Shown here piece after piece: positions 14,646-23,380 of a DNA stretch of 50,521 nt. This stretch comes from an uncultured Phycisphaerales bacterium (GTDB lineage: Bacteria > Planctomycetota > Phycisphaerae > Sedimentisphaerales > Anaerobacaceae), in the NCBI GenBank assembly GCA_937927975.1, contig CALEZT010000095.1:1-50521 (forward strand). The letters are read 5' to 3'. The notes beneath the pieces were generated by a model that ran no database searches, was not told the origin of the DNA, and was given only the letters and a program-made list of their open reading frames with translations. The position numbers and the translations under genes are program-made. Numbering within the stretch: the first letter of the stretch is position 1; every line of letters begins with the position of its first letter.

Positions 14646-15335
14646 ATGTACGAGAGTCTCAAACAACGCGTGTACGACACGAATCTGGACTTGCAGCGGC
14701 AGGGGCTGGTCGTGTTGACCTGGGGCAACGTCAGCGCGATCGACCGCGCGGTCGGGATCATCGCGATCAAGCCCAGCGGCGTGCGCTACGAGGACCTCAA
14801 TCCCCAATCCATCGTGATCGTGGACCTGGAGGGCCGGGTGGTGGAAGGGAGTCTCAAGCCTTCTTCCGACACCGCGACGCACCTGGAACTGTACAGGAGC
14901 TTCGCTGCGGTCGGCGGGGTCTGCCACACGCACTCGATGTACGCGACGATGTGGTCGCAGGCCCGTCGTCCGATCCCGTGCTTCGGCACCACGCACGCGG
15001 ACAACTTCTATGGGCCGATCCCGGTGACCGACGCGATGACCGACCAGGAGATCGGCGGGCCCTACGAGGAGAACACCGGCAAAGTGATCGTCCGGCGGTT
15101 CGCCGGGACCGACCCGATGCAGATCCCGGCCGTCCTGGTCGCCAATCATGGTCCCTTCACGTGGGGTCCAAGCCCTGAGAAGGCCGTGGAGAACGCGGTG
15201 GTCCTGGAGCAGGTGGCCAAGATGGCGTTCGGCACGATCCAGGTGAATCCGCAGCAGCCGCCGATCGGGCAGTCCCTGCTCGACCGCCACTATCTGCGAA
15301 AACACGGCCGGGGCGCCTATTACGGACAAGGGTGA
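14646..15335 (+). CDS. araD: L-ribulose-5-phosphate 4-epimerase
   Basis: The 229-residue product is a class II aldolase-fold epimerase. The start at 14646 aligns with the usual AraD N-terminus (MYESLKQRVYDTNLDLQ, then LVVLTWGNVSAIDR); a GTG six bases upstream is the alternative. Zinc ligands H94 and H96 (CHTHSMYATMW) and H168 (LVANHGPFTWG) are present, as are D75 (SSDT), D119 (THADNFYGP) and the C-terminal YYGQ. It converts L-ribulose 5-phosphate to D-xylulose 5-phosphate in the cytoplasm, the last step before the pentose phosphate pathway. It lies between araB and the regulator gene. Confidence 0.96.
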   Translation: MYESLKQRVYDTNLDLQRQGLVVLTWGNVSAIDRAVGIIAIKPSGVRYEDLNPQSIVIVDLEGRVVEGSLKPSSDTATHLELYRSFAAVGGVCHTHSMYATMWSQARRPIPCFGTTHADNFYGPIPVTDAMTDQEIGGPYEENTGKVIVRRFAGTDPMQIPAVLVANHGPFTWGPSPEKAVENAVVLEQVAKMAFGTIQVNPQQPPIGQSLLDRHYLRKHGRGAYYGQG

Positions 15336-15401
15336 CCGATGGGGATGTTGGTGGGCATGGCCGCCTGGAACGAATGAGTTTTGCGGGTAAGGCGTATTGC
15401 T

Positions 15402-16601
15402 ATGGTCGACGAGATCGTGGGGAAGACGGCGGAATTGTCCCACAACGGGGAATCACCGTCCGTGCTGTTGTTCGTGGAGACGTCGCGCGAGTTCGGGCGG
15501 GGACTGCTGCACGGGATCGCCAAGTACTCCCGGCTGCACGGGCCCTGGCGGGTATACCGCTGGACCGGGGCGCTGGATTCGTCCCTGCCGGAATGGAAAC
15601 ACTTGAAGATCAGCGGCGCGATCGTACGCGACGTCGGCGTGGTGGAAGGCATTGCCCATTCGGGAATCCCCGTGATCTATGCGCAGCACAACCGCGAGAG
15701 TTACTCCCCGTTCCCGGCGATCATCACGGAAAGCCGCGCGATCGGATGCATGGCCGCAGAGCACTTCCTGGACCGCGGTTTTCAGCACTTCGCGTATTGC
15801 GGGCTCGATGAGTTCGCCTGGTCGCGGGGGCGGTGTCAGCATTTCGCCCAGCGTCTGGCCCAGGCGGGCTTCGAGGTCAATGCCTACCGGTACCCTGTCT
15901 CGGCGGGAGCGAGGGGGCCTCGGAACGACCGCAACGAACAGAGTCTGATCGTCGAGTGGCTGCGGTCGCTGCCCAAGCCGGTGGCAGTGATGTGCTGCAA
16001 CGACGACCGGGCCCTCCAGGTGGTCGAGGCCTGCCTGCAGGCGAACTACGACGTGCCCGACCGCGTGGCGGTCCTGGGCGTGGACAACGACGTGCTGATC
16101 TGCGACCTGGCGGATCCGCCGATATCGAGCATCGCGTTGAACACCGAGGGCGCCGGGTATGAGGCCGCCCGCCTGCTGGACCGGCTGATGAAAGGCGAGC
16201 CGATGACGGGCCAGGCGATCGGCGTGAGCCCGACGCACATCGCGACGAGGATGTCGACCGATGTGCTGGCGGTAAGCGATTCTGACGTTTCGGCTGCACT
16301 GCAGTTCATCCGCCGAAACCCCAACCGCCTGATCCAGGTCAACGATGTGGTCGAAGCGACGAACGTCTCGCGACGCGTGCTGGAGAAGCGGTTCAAGGCG
16401 ATCCTGAGGCGATCGGTGCACCAGGAGATCCGCCGGGTCCGCGTGGGACACATCATCCAGCTCCTGATCAGCACGGACATGAGCATCACCGAGATCGCGA
16501 TGCATGGCGGTTTCGACGGTGTCGAGCACATCGCGAGGTACTTCCGCAAGGAGACGGGCATGAGCCTGCGCGATTATCGAAAGAAACACGCACCAAGATA
16601 A
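15402..16601 (+). CDS. XylR-type transcriptional regulator (sugar-binding plus AraC domain)
   Basis: The ATG at 15402 has AAGGCG upstream and gives 399 residues. Residues about 25-285 are a LacI/periplasmic-binding-protein-like sugar sensor (ETSREFGRGLLHGIAKY at the start, AVMCCNDDRALQVVEACL and VAVLGVDNDVLICDLADPP later). Residues about 290-399 are an AraC-type double helix-turn-helix (VVEATNVSRRVLEKRFK, then MSITEIAMHGGFDGVEHIA, then FRKETGMSLRDYRKKHA). This is the E. coli XylR architecture, without an N-terminal LacI helix-turn-helix. Given its place between araD and GH51 it probably senses L-arabinose or a related pentose and controls the block. Its likely target is the shared box near 10.2-10.5 kb, but I cannot show that. 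Confidence 0.92.
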   Translation: MVDEIVGKTAELSHNGESPSVLLFVETSREFGRGLLHGIAKYSRLHGPWRVYRWTGALDSSLPEWKHLKISGAIVRDVGVVEGIAHSGIPVIYAQHNRESYSPFPAIITESRAIGCMAAEHFLDRGFQHFAYCGLDEFAWSRGRCQHFAQRLAQAGFEVNAYRYPVSAGARGPRNDRNEQSLIVEWLRSLPKPVAVMCCNDDRALQVVEACLQANYDVPDRVAVLGVDNDVLICDLADPPISSIALNTEGAGYEAARLLDRLMKGEPMTGQAIGVSPTHIATRMSTDVLAVSDSDVSAALQFIRRNPNRLIQVNDVVEATNVSRRVLEKRFKAILRRSVHQEIRRVRVGHIIQLLISTDMSITEIAMHGGFDGVEHIARYFRKETGMSLRDYRKKHAPR

Positions 16602-16607
16602 GAAAGC

Positions 16608-16764
16608 ACGAATATCGAAGTTCGAAATCCGAAACAAACACGAATGACCAAAGCTCGAAACTCGAAACGGAGCGTCCGGCGTCGCGACAGCGTTTCGGCC
16701 ATTTGGGTTCTGGTCCTTTGAATTCGTTTCGGATTTCGATATTCGAATTTCGGATTTTGTTCCC
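16608..16764. repeat. Fold-back TTCGAAATCCGAAAC repeat, copy 1
   Basis: The left part (CGAATATCGAAGTTCGAAAT at 16608 onward, then CCGAAACAAACACGAATGACC) and the right part (TTCGTTTCGGATTTCG, then ATATTCGAATTTCGG) are imperfect inverted copies flanking GCGACAGCGTTTCGGCCAT (16684-16702). The right arm matches the reverse complement of 45829-45905 closely. It lies entirely between the regulator and GH51 genes and leaves GAAGGAGG intact for GH51. Confidence 0.75.
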
Positions 16765-16783
16765 CTGAAGGAGGTCTGACTCT

Positions 16784-19165
16784 ATGAAGAGTACGATGAT
16801 GTTGGCTGCGGTGCTGGCGGTCTTGTCGAACACAGTCTCGGCTCAGCAGAAGGTCTCACTGTCGATCGATCCCGCGACTGTGGTCAATCGCGTCGACGAG
16901 AAGATCTACGGACATTTTCTCGAACACATCTATCATTCCTGTCACGGCGGGCTCTGGGGCGACCTGGTCTGGAACCGCAGCTTCGAGCAGAACCCGTTCG
17001 GCCAGTGGGCGATCCAGGACGGACAGATCGTGCAGGAAGGCATGGGAACGAACGTCCGCTTGACGTTCGGCGACGAAGGCTGGCGAGACTACGAGTATAC
17101 GCTGGAAGCGAAGAAGACCGCGGGGCAGGAGGGCTTTTTGATCCTGTTCCGCGTGAAGAACGACAAGGAATTCTACTGGTGCAACCTGGGTGGCTGGAAC
17201 AACGAGCGTCACGCCATCGAGCGAGGCCTGGCCGACGGCAACCGCTGGGGAGTCGTCGGGCCGCAGCCGCGTGGGCGGATCGAGACGGGCAAGTGGTACA
17301 AGATCAAGGTCCGCTGCGAGGGGGCGCGATTCCAGGTCTGGCTGGGCGAGGACCGGATCATCGACTTCACCGACGATCAGCGGGCGCACCTGTCGGGCAA
17401 GGTCGGCATCGGCACCTGGGGGACCCAGGCGGCGTTTCGGAATCTCACGGTGACCGGGCTCGACGGAGCGGTCCTGTACGATGGCTTGCCCAAGAGCCTG
17501 ACGACGGAGAACGCCGCGAGCTTCTGGCAGACGTACGACGGGGCGAAGGTGTACATCGACCGGGCCGATCCTCTGAATAGCGCCACCGCACAGCGGATCG
17601 TCACAGGGCCCAAGGGCGGCGGATTGCAGCAGACAGGGTTCTGCATGCGTGCCGGCGAGACGTACCAGGGCTCGCTGTGGGCCAGGGGCACGGCCAAGCA
17701 GGGACTGATTGTGACGTTTGCGGACGAGACGGGGCAGGAGGTCGTGCTGCCGATGAAGGCGCCGACTTCGAAATGGCAGGAGTTCAAGTTCTCGCTCAGG
17801 CCCGAGTGGTCCTGCGCCAATGCGACGCTGCGCGTCGGGGCGCGGGGCGAGGGCGAGGTGTGGATCGATCAAGTCAGCGTGATGCCGAAGAGCTGGCGCG
17901 AGAAGGGCGGGTTCCGGCCGGACCTGCTGCAGGCGGTGGCCGAACTGCGGCCGCCGATCATTCGCTGGCCCGGCGGGTGCTTCGCGTCGTCGTACCAGTG
18001 GAAGCAGGGGATCGGGCCGCAGCATAAGCGATTGCCTCATCCCCGTGAGATCTGGGACGACCTGGACGTATACAACTACGGCACGGATGAATTCATCGAG
18101 ATGTGTCGTCGCGTGGGGGCCGAGCCTCTGATCGTCGTCAATCTCGGTTTCCCCGCCTGGAACAACGACTCCGAGACGCACGACTACACGCAGGACGTCC
18201 TCGACTGGATCGAGTACTGCAATGGTCCCGCCGACTCCAAATGGGGCAAGGTCCGCGCCGCCAACGGGCATCGCGAGCCGTACAACGTGAAGTACTGGGA
18301 GATCGACAACGAGACCTGGCACACGCCGGCGGATCAGTACGCCGAGCGGATCCTCAAGATCGCGCCGCTGATGAGGAAGGCGGACCCCACGATCAAGCTG
18401 GCAGCCTGCGGCAGCGGCGGCCTGGGTCGCGACGGCAGCGGCATGGCGTACAATCGGACGGTGATCGAGAAGGCCGCCCAGGCGATCGACTACATCAGCA
18501 TCCATCACTACGAAGATCCGCAGCGGTTCGCCCGCGGGCCGGAGAATTACGAGCGGTTCTTCCGCGAGGTCGGCGAGTTGATCGCCAAGTCGGCCAACCC
18601 GAACCTGAAGATCTACGTCTCCGAGTGGAACGCCCAGAGCACCGACTGGCGGACGGGCCTGTATTGCGGCGGCCTGCTCAACGCCTTCGAACGCTGCGGC
18701 GACATCCTGGAGATCGGCGGGCCCGCGCTGTTCCTGCGCCACGTCTCGGCCACCGACTGGGACAACGCCTTCATCAACTTCGACCAATGCTCGTGGTTCG
18801 CGGCGCCGAATTATGTCGTGATGAAGCTCTGGCGCGATCACTATGCCCCCGAGCGAGTGGCGGTCGAAGGCCAGGCTGGTTCGCTCAACGTGTCGGCGAC
18901 CCGACGGCCCGCGGACGGCGCTGTGATCGTGAAGGTGGTCAATCCCGGCCGCGAGGCGGTCTCGTTGGAATTGTCCCTGCCCGGCCCGGTGTCCGCGGCG
19001 AAAGCTCGGATGGTCGCTCCCGGCGGTCTCGACGCCCGAAACACGTTGGCCGAGCCCGACCGCGTGAAGGTGCAGGATCTGGTGGTGAAGACCGACGGCG
19101 GGAAGGCCACGGTCGATCTACCGGCTCTGTCGGCCGCGGTCGTTACGATCTCGACCGGGAAATGA
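16784..19165 (+). CDS. Secreted alpha-L-arabinofuranosidase, GH51, with inserted binding domains (793 aa)
   Basis: A very good ribosome-binding site (GAAGGAGG) precedes the ATG. A signal peptide ends near ...NTVSAQ, so the enzyme is exported. The GH51 fold starts at about residue 23 (IYGHFLEHIYHSCHGGLWG). It is interrupted by a concanavalin-like domain of the DUF1080 type (about 75-225) and a CBM4/9-like jelly roll (230-370). The (beta/alpha)8 barrel resumes at RPPIIRWPGGCFASSYQW. The acid/base is E510 in WEIDNETWH and the nucleophile E614 in YVSEWNAQS. A C-terminal beta-domain follows. It releases L-arabinose from arabinan, arabinoxylan or arabinogalactan side chains. It is considerably longer than minimal GH51 enzymes of about 500 residues because of the inserts. 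Confidence 0.95.
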   Translation: MKSTMMLAAVLAVLSNTVSAQQKVSLSIDPATVVNRVDEKIYGHFLEHIYHSCHGGLWGDLVWNRSFEQNPFGQWAIQDGQIVQEGMGTNVRLTFGDEGWRDYEYTLEAKKTAGQEGFLILFRVKNDKEFYWCNLGGWNNERHAIERGLADGNRWGVVGPQPRGRIETGKWYKIKVRCEGARFQVWLGEDRIIDFTDDQRAHLSGKVGIGTWGTQAAFRNLTVTGLDGAVLYDGLPKSLTTENAASFWQTYDGAKVYIDRADPLNSATAQRIVTGPKGGGLQQTGFCMRAGETYQGSLWARGTAKQGLIVTFADETGQEVVLPMKAPTSKWQEFKFSLRPEWSCANATLRVGARGEGEVWIDQVSVMPKSWREKGGFRPDLLQAVAELRPPIIRWPGGCFASSYQWKQGIGPQHKRLPHPREIWDDLDVYNYGTDEFIEMCRRVGAEPLIVVNLGFPAWNNDSETHDYTQDVLDWIEYCNGPADSKWGKVRAANGHREPYNVKYWEIDNETWHTPADQYAERILKIAPLMRKADPTIKLAACGSGGLGRDGSGMAYNRTVIEKAAQAIDYISIHHYEDPQRFARGPENYERFFREVGELIAKSANPNLKIYVSEWNAQSTDWRTGLYCGGLLNAFERCGDILEIGGPALFLRHVSATDWDNAFINFDQCSWFAAPNYVVMKLWRDHYAPERVAVEGQAGSLNVSATRRPADGAVIVKVVNPGREAVSLELSLPGPVSAAKARMVAPGGLDARNTLAEPDRVKVQDLVVKTDGGKATVDLPALSAAVVTISTGK

Positions 19166-19254
19166 AAGGGAGCTATCATCTCAGGACTGCCGCAGAACGG
19201 CGATTCAAATTTCCGGTGGCAGCGGCAAACGACGAATGCATTGGGAGGTCGGCT

Positions 19255-21606
19255 ATGAAGCTTGTGCGTGCGTGGCTCGGGTGTCTGGTTGTCACGATGG
19301 GTGTATCGCCGTTCGCGGTCGGGGCTGCTGATCCGTCGGCGGCACGGCTCAAGGCCAGAGCGTTTGCTCTGCAGGATGTGCGACTACTCGACGGGCCGTT
19401 CGCCCAGGCGATGGGCCGCGACCGCGAGTACATCCTGTCCCTCGAACCCGACCGCCTGCTGCACATGTTCCGCGTTACGGCGGGACTCCCCGCGCCGGCC
19501 AAGGCCTACGGCGGATGGGAGAGTTCCGAGCTTCGCGGCCATACGATGGGCCACTACCTCTCGGCCTGCGCCCTGATGTACGCCAGCACGGGCGATGAGC
19601 GCCTCAAGGCCCGCGCCGATACGCTCGTGACCGAGTTGGCCAAGTGCCAGAAGGCTCTGGGATCCAGCGGGTATCTGAGCGCGTATCCCGAGTCGTTCAT
19701 CGACCGCGTCGAGGCCCGCAAGCAGGTCTGGGCGCCGTACTACACGCTGCACAAGATCATGGCCGGGCTGCTCGATTCGTACACCTATTGCGGCAACCGC
19801 CAGGCGTTGGAGGTCCTCGAAGGCATGGCCCGCTGGTGCAAGGGTCGCTGCGACAAGCTCTCGGAAGAGCAGATGCAGCAGATGCTCAACGCCACCGAGC
19901 AAGGCGGCATGAACGACGTCCTGGCGAGTCTCTACGCGGTCACCGGCAATGCGGACCACCTGGCTTTGTCCCGTCGGTTCGTACAGCGGTCGTACGTCGA
20001 GCCGCTGGCGGCCGGACGCGACCAGCTCAAGGGCCAGCATGTCAATTCGTTCATTCCCAACATCATCGGCACCGCCAGGCAGTACGAAGTGACCGGCGAC
20101 GAGCAGGATCGCAGGATCGCGGAGTATTTCTGGCGTCAGGTCGTGGGCCACCGCTGCTACTGCACCGGCGGCACCAGCCACGACGAGCACTGGCGGACCG
20201 ACCCCGACCAACTGGCGAACGAACTGGGCGACCACACGCAGGAAACCTGCTGCACCTACAACCTGCTCAAGCTCACGCGGCATCTGTACTCCTGGGACCC
20301 CAGGCCCGAATACATGGACTACTATGAGAAAGCTCTCTTCAACAGCATCCTGAGCACACAGGACCCGCGGACCGGCATGATGATGTACTTTGTGACGCTG
20401 GCCCCAGGGCGGTGGAAGATCTACAACCTGCCCACGGAGTCCTTCTGGTGCTGCACCGGCACCGGCCTGGAGAACCACGCCAAATATGGCGACACGGTTT
20501 ATTACTATGACGAAGACGGCGTCTTCGTGAATCTCTTCATCGCTTCGGAACTGAACTGGTCGGCCAAGGGCGTTCGTCTCAGACAAGAGACGCGTTGGCC
20601 GAACGAACCCAGCACCTCGCTCGTCGTTCGTATGGAGCAGCCGAAGGAGTTTTCGCTTCGCGTCCGCGTTCCCGGCTGGGCGGCCAACGGCGTCATCGTG
20701 AAGCTCAACGGCAAGCCGCTGGCGGTTGACTCGAAACCTTCGAGCTACGCGACGATTCGGCGGACCTGGGCCGATGGCGACCGCATCGACATTCAAATGC
20801 CCATGAGCCTGCGGGTGGAGCCAATGCCCGACGACAAGAACCTTGTCGCCTTCCTGTACGGCCCGCTCGTCCTGGCCGGCAAGCTGGGCGGCGAGGGACT
20901 GACCGACAACCTGGTCTACCTCAAGGATCAGTGGTCGCGGTTCCCGTTGAATCAGGTCGCCGAGGCGCCGGTCCTGCTGGCGGCTGGGGACGATCTGACT
21001 CAGTGTCTCGAAAGGGTCTCCGAGGACCCGCCGGTGTTCCGCACGATTGGTCTGGAGAAGAACGTCACGCTCGTGCCGTACCATCAGCTCTTCGGGGAAC
21101 GCTATGCGGTCTACTGGCGGGCCTTCCGCAAGGGCAGCCCGGCGCACACTGCCTACGTCGCAGAGGAGAACGTCCGTCGCGATCTGAAATCGCGAACGGT
21201 CGACGAGGTCGAGATTGCGGACGCGCATTCCGAACGCACACACGCCATGCAGGGCGAGCGGACGGCCAAAGGACTCCATTTCGGCCGTTCCTGGCGACAC
21301 GCTGGCGACGGCGGCTGGTTCTCCTATGACCTCAAGATCCTGGCGGACGCGCAGCAGGAACTTCGCATCGGTTTCTGGGGCAGCGACGCCGGCGGACGCG
21401 AGTTCGACATCCTCGTGGACGGCGTGAAGCTCGCCTCGCTCAAGCTCGAGAACAACCGGCCCGGCGAGTTCTACGACGAGATCTATCCGCTGCCGAACGA
21501 GCTCCTGGCGAACAAGAAGGCCGTGACGGTGAAGTTCCAGGCTCATCCCGGGAAGACCGCCGGCGGCATCTTCGGCTGCGCAGTCCTGAAGTCGGCCAAG
21601 AAATGA
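19255..21606 (+). CDS. Secreted beta-L-arabinofuranosidase, GH127 (783 aa)
   Basis: The ATG at 19255 follows GGGAGG; the frame stays open further upstream, but only by overlapping GH51. A signal peptide (LGCLVVTMGVSPFAVGAA) is followed by an (alpha/alpha)6 domain (about 35-440) and beta-sandwich domains. The zinc-thiolate site of GH127 is present as E330 and C332 (TQETCCTYN) with C399 and C400 (FWCCTGTGLEN). By analogy with HypBA1, C399 is the nucleophile, and E311 is a possible acid/base. The last about 130 residues look like an added C-terminal beta-domain. It cleaves beta-L-arabinofuranosides, complementing the alpha-specific GH51 and GH43 enzymes beside it. The GH43 gene follows 7 bp later. 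Confidence 0.93.
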   Translation: MKLVRAWLGCLVVTMGVSPFAVGAADPSAARLKARAFALQDVRLLDGPFAQAMGRDREYILSLEPDRLLHMFRVTAGLPAPAKAYGGWESSELRGHTMGHYLSACALMYASTGDERLKARADTLVTELAKCQKALGSSGYLSAYPESFIDRVEARKQVWAPYYTLHKIMAGLLDSYTYCGNRQALEVLEGMARWCKGRCDKLSEEQMQQMLNATEQGGMNDVLASLYAVTGNADHLALSRRFVQRSYVEPLAAGRDQLKGQHVNSFIPNIIGTARQYEVTGDEQDRRIAEYFWRQVVGHRCYCTGGTSHDEHWRTDPDQLANELGDHTQETCCTYNLLKLTRHLYSWDPRPEYMDYYEKALFNSILSTQDPRTGMMMYFVTLAPGRWKIYNLPTESFWCCTGTGLENHAKYGDTVYYYDEDGVFVNLFIASELNWSAKGVRLRQETRWPNEPSTSLVVRMEQPKEFSLRVRVPGWAANGVIVKLNGKPLAVDSKPSSYATIRRTWADGDRIDIQMPMSLRVEPMPDDKNLVAFLYGPLVLAGKLGGEGLTDNLVYLKDQWSRFPLNQVAEAPVLLAAGDDLTQCLERVSEDPPVFRTIGLEKNVTLVPYHQLFGERYAVYWRAFRKGSPAHTAYVAEENVRRDLKSRTVDEVEIADAHSERTHAMQGERTAKGLHFGRSWRHAGDGGWFSYDLKILADAQQELRIGFWGSDAGGREFDILVDGVKLASLKLENNRPGEFYDEIYPLPNELLANKKAVTVKFQAHPGKTAGGIFGCAVLKSAKK

Positions 21607-21613
21607 GGGGGCC

Positions 21614-22669
21614 GTGGCTCATCACCTTTCTATCGCAGTATTGGGCATCCTCGTTTCGGCGACAGCGGTAGGGTGGGCTCAGCCCACCAACTCTTCTCGA
21701 CCGAATCGGCCACCTGAGCCCCCGGCCGATCCGAACGCCGTGGCCCATCTGCTCAAGCTCGGCAATCGCGGCATCCGTGTCCACGATCCGTCCACCATCG
21801 CCCAATGCAAGGACCAGTACTGGATCTTCTGCACCGGACGGGGCACGCCCAGCTTCCATTCGAAAGATCTGGTCGCGTGGGAACGCGGGCCGCAGACGTT
21901 CAGCAAGTCGCCCGAGTGGGTGGCCCAGGCGGTGCCTGGCAATCGCAGCGGGCTGGACTTCTGGGCGCCCGACGTGATTCACTGGAGAGACAAATATCTG
22001 CTTTATTTCTCCGTCTCGACTTTCGGCAAGAACACCTCCGCGATCGGCCTGGCGACCAACGTCACGCTGGACCCGTGCGATCCGGCCTACGAATGGGAGG
22101 ATTGCGGCATTGTCGTGCAGTCGAGCCCCCGCGACGATTTCAACGCCATCGACCCGGCGGTCACCGAGGACGCCGACGGGAATCTGTGGCTGTCCTTCGG
22201 CTCCTTCTGGGGCGGCATCAAGCTGATCCAGCTCGACCCCGCCACCGGCAAGCGAATCTCGCCTGATTCGCCGGTCCACGCGCTGGCGCATTACGATTCG
22301 ATCGAGGCCCCGTTCATCTATCACCACAAGGGCGCGTACTACCTGTTCCTCAATTGGGGCGTGTGCTGTCGGGGCTTGAACAGCACGTACAACATGCGGG
22401 TCGGCCGCAGTCCGACGATCACCGGGCCCTACCTCGACAAGGAGGACAAGGACATGCTCGAAGGCGGCGGCACGCTCCTGCTCGACACCGACGGCCCGTT
22501 CATCGGTCCCGGCCACGCGGGCATCTGGAAAGAGGGCGACCGGTACTGGCTCGGCATGCACTTCTACGACGGCGCCACGCGTCGCGGCGACTCGAAATAT
22601 GCGATCCGACCGTTGACCTGGAGCGACGACGGCTGGCCTGTGGTCCGGACCGCTGAATCGGCGAGGTGA
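21614..22669 (+). CDS. Secreted arabinan endo-1,5-alpha-L-arabinosidase, GH43 (351 aa)
   Basis: The start is a GTG with GAGGGG overlapping the previous stop codon, so translation is probably coupled to GH127. A signal peptide ends near VGWAQ. The five-bladed propeller has the GH43 triad: D58 (RVHDPST), D180 (FNAIDPAV) and E231 (DSIEAPF). NYxRG-like and YNMRVGRS elements downstream fit the arabinanase branch. It cuts the alpha-1,5-linked arabinan backbone, supplying oligosaccharides to GH51. The length is normal for a single-domain arabinanase. Confidence 0.93.
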   Translation: MAHHLSIAVLGILVSATAVGWAQPTNSSRPNRPPEPPADPNAVAHLLKLGNRGIRVHDPSTIAQCKDQYWIFCTGRGTPSFHSKDLVAWERGPQTFSKSPEWVAQAVPGNRSGLDFWAPDVIHWRDKYLLYFSVSTFGKNTSAIGLATNVTLDPCDPAYEWEDCGIVVQSSPRDDFNAIDPAVTEDADGNLWLSFGSFWGGIKLIQLDPATGKRISPDSPVHALAHYDSIEAPFIYHHKGAYYLFLNWGVCCRGLNSTYNMRVGRSPTITGPYLDKEDKDMLEGGGTLLLDTDGPFIGPGHAGIWKEGDRYWLGMHFYDGATRRGDSKYAIRPLTWSDDGWPVVRTAESAR

Positions 22670-22672
22670 GCT

Positions 22673-23380
22673 ATGAGGGTCCATTACTTGCAGCACGTGT
22701 CGTTCGAAGATGCGGCCAACATCGCGGTCTGGGCCGCGAGACGCGGCCATGTCGTGACTCGAACGCGGCTCCATGAGGATGAACCGCTGCCCGACGTCTT
22801 CGACATGGGTCTGCTCGCGGTCATGGGAGGGCCGATGAATGTCCACCAGCATCGGGATTATCCCTGGCTCCAGCAGGAGAAGGCATTCATCCTTCGGGCC
22901 TTGGAGGCAGGCGTTCCAACCCTCGGGGTCTGCCTGGGAGCGCAGCTTCTGGCCGACGTTCTCGGAGCGAAGGTGGTGCAGAACCCTCATGTGGAGATCG
23001 GGTGGTTCCCGGTCCGATGTAGGCCACAGGCTTGCGATTCGGATCTCTTCCACGACATGCCGGCGGAATTCACCGCTTTTCACTGGCACGGAGACACCTT
23101 CGGCATTCCGCCCGGTGCGAAATGGCTGGCGGACAGCGACGCATGTCCCCACCAGGCATTCGTGTACGAGGGACTTGCTCTTGGCCTGCAATTTCATCTG
23201 GAGTACTCGGGCGACAGCATCCGCAGCATGCTTGCCCACTGTGGCCATGAGTTGACAGGCGGGCCGTTCATCCAGGACCGGGATCGGATCCTGGCCGGAG
23301 GTGATCACGTCGAACGGACCGGAGCATTGCTCTTTGGACTGCTTGATTCCCTGTCGCGCCGAGGTGGACCAACGCCATGA
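22673..23380 (+). CDS. Class I glutamine amidotransferase-like protein (235 aa)
   Basis: The triad is complete: C87 in GVCLGAQLL, then H175 and E177 in LQFHLEYSG. The Rossmann-like core starts with MRVHYLQHVSFEDAANI and includes MGGPMNVHQH, as in the stand-alone GMP-synthase-like amidotransferases. It is cytoplasmic. It starts 3 bp after GH43, and its stop codon overlaps the next start, so it belongs to the same transcript. Proteins of this type include gamma-glutamyl hydrolases and amidotransferases with unknown partners. No partner synthetase is encoded nearby, and why it sits in a polysaccharide operon is unclear. Confidence 0.9.
   Translation: MRVHYLQHVSFEDAANIAVWAARRGHVVTRTRLHEDEPLPDVFDMGLLAVMGGPMNVHQHRDYPWLQQEKAFILRALEAGVPTLGVCLGAQLLADVLGAKVVQNPHVEIGWFPVRCRPQACDSDLFHDMPAEFTAFHWHGDTFGIPPGAKWLADSDACPHQAFVYEGLALGLQFHLEYSGDSIRSMLAHCGHELTGGPFIQDRDRILAGGDHVERTGALLFGLLDSLSRRGGPTP

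Noticed and set aside
18103..19254. Possible N-terminal extension of GH127 overlapping GH51
   Set aside because: The extension is a low-complexity wrong-frame translation of GH51. The ATG at 19255 has GGGAGG and is followed at once by a signal peptide.
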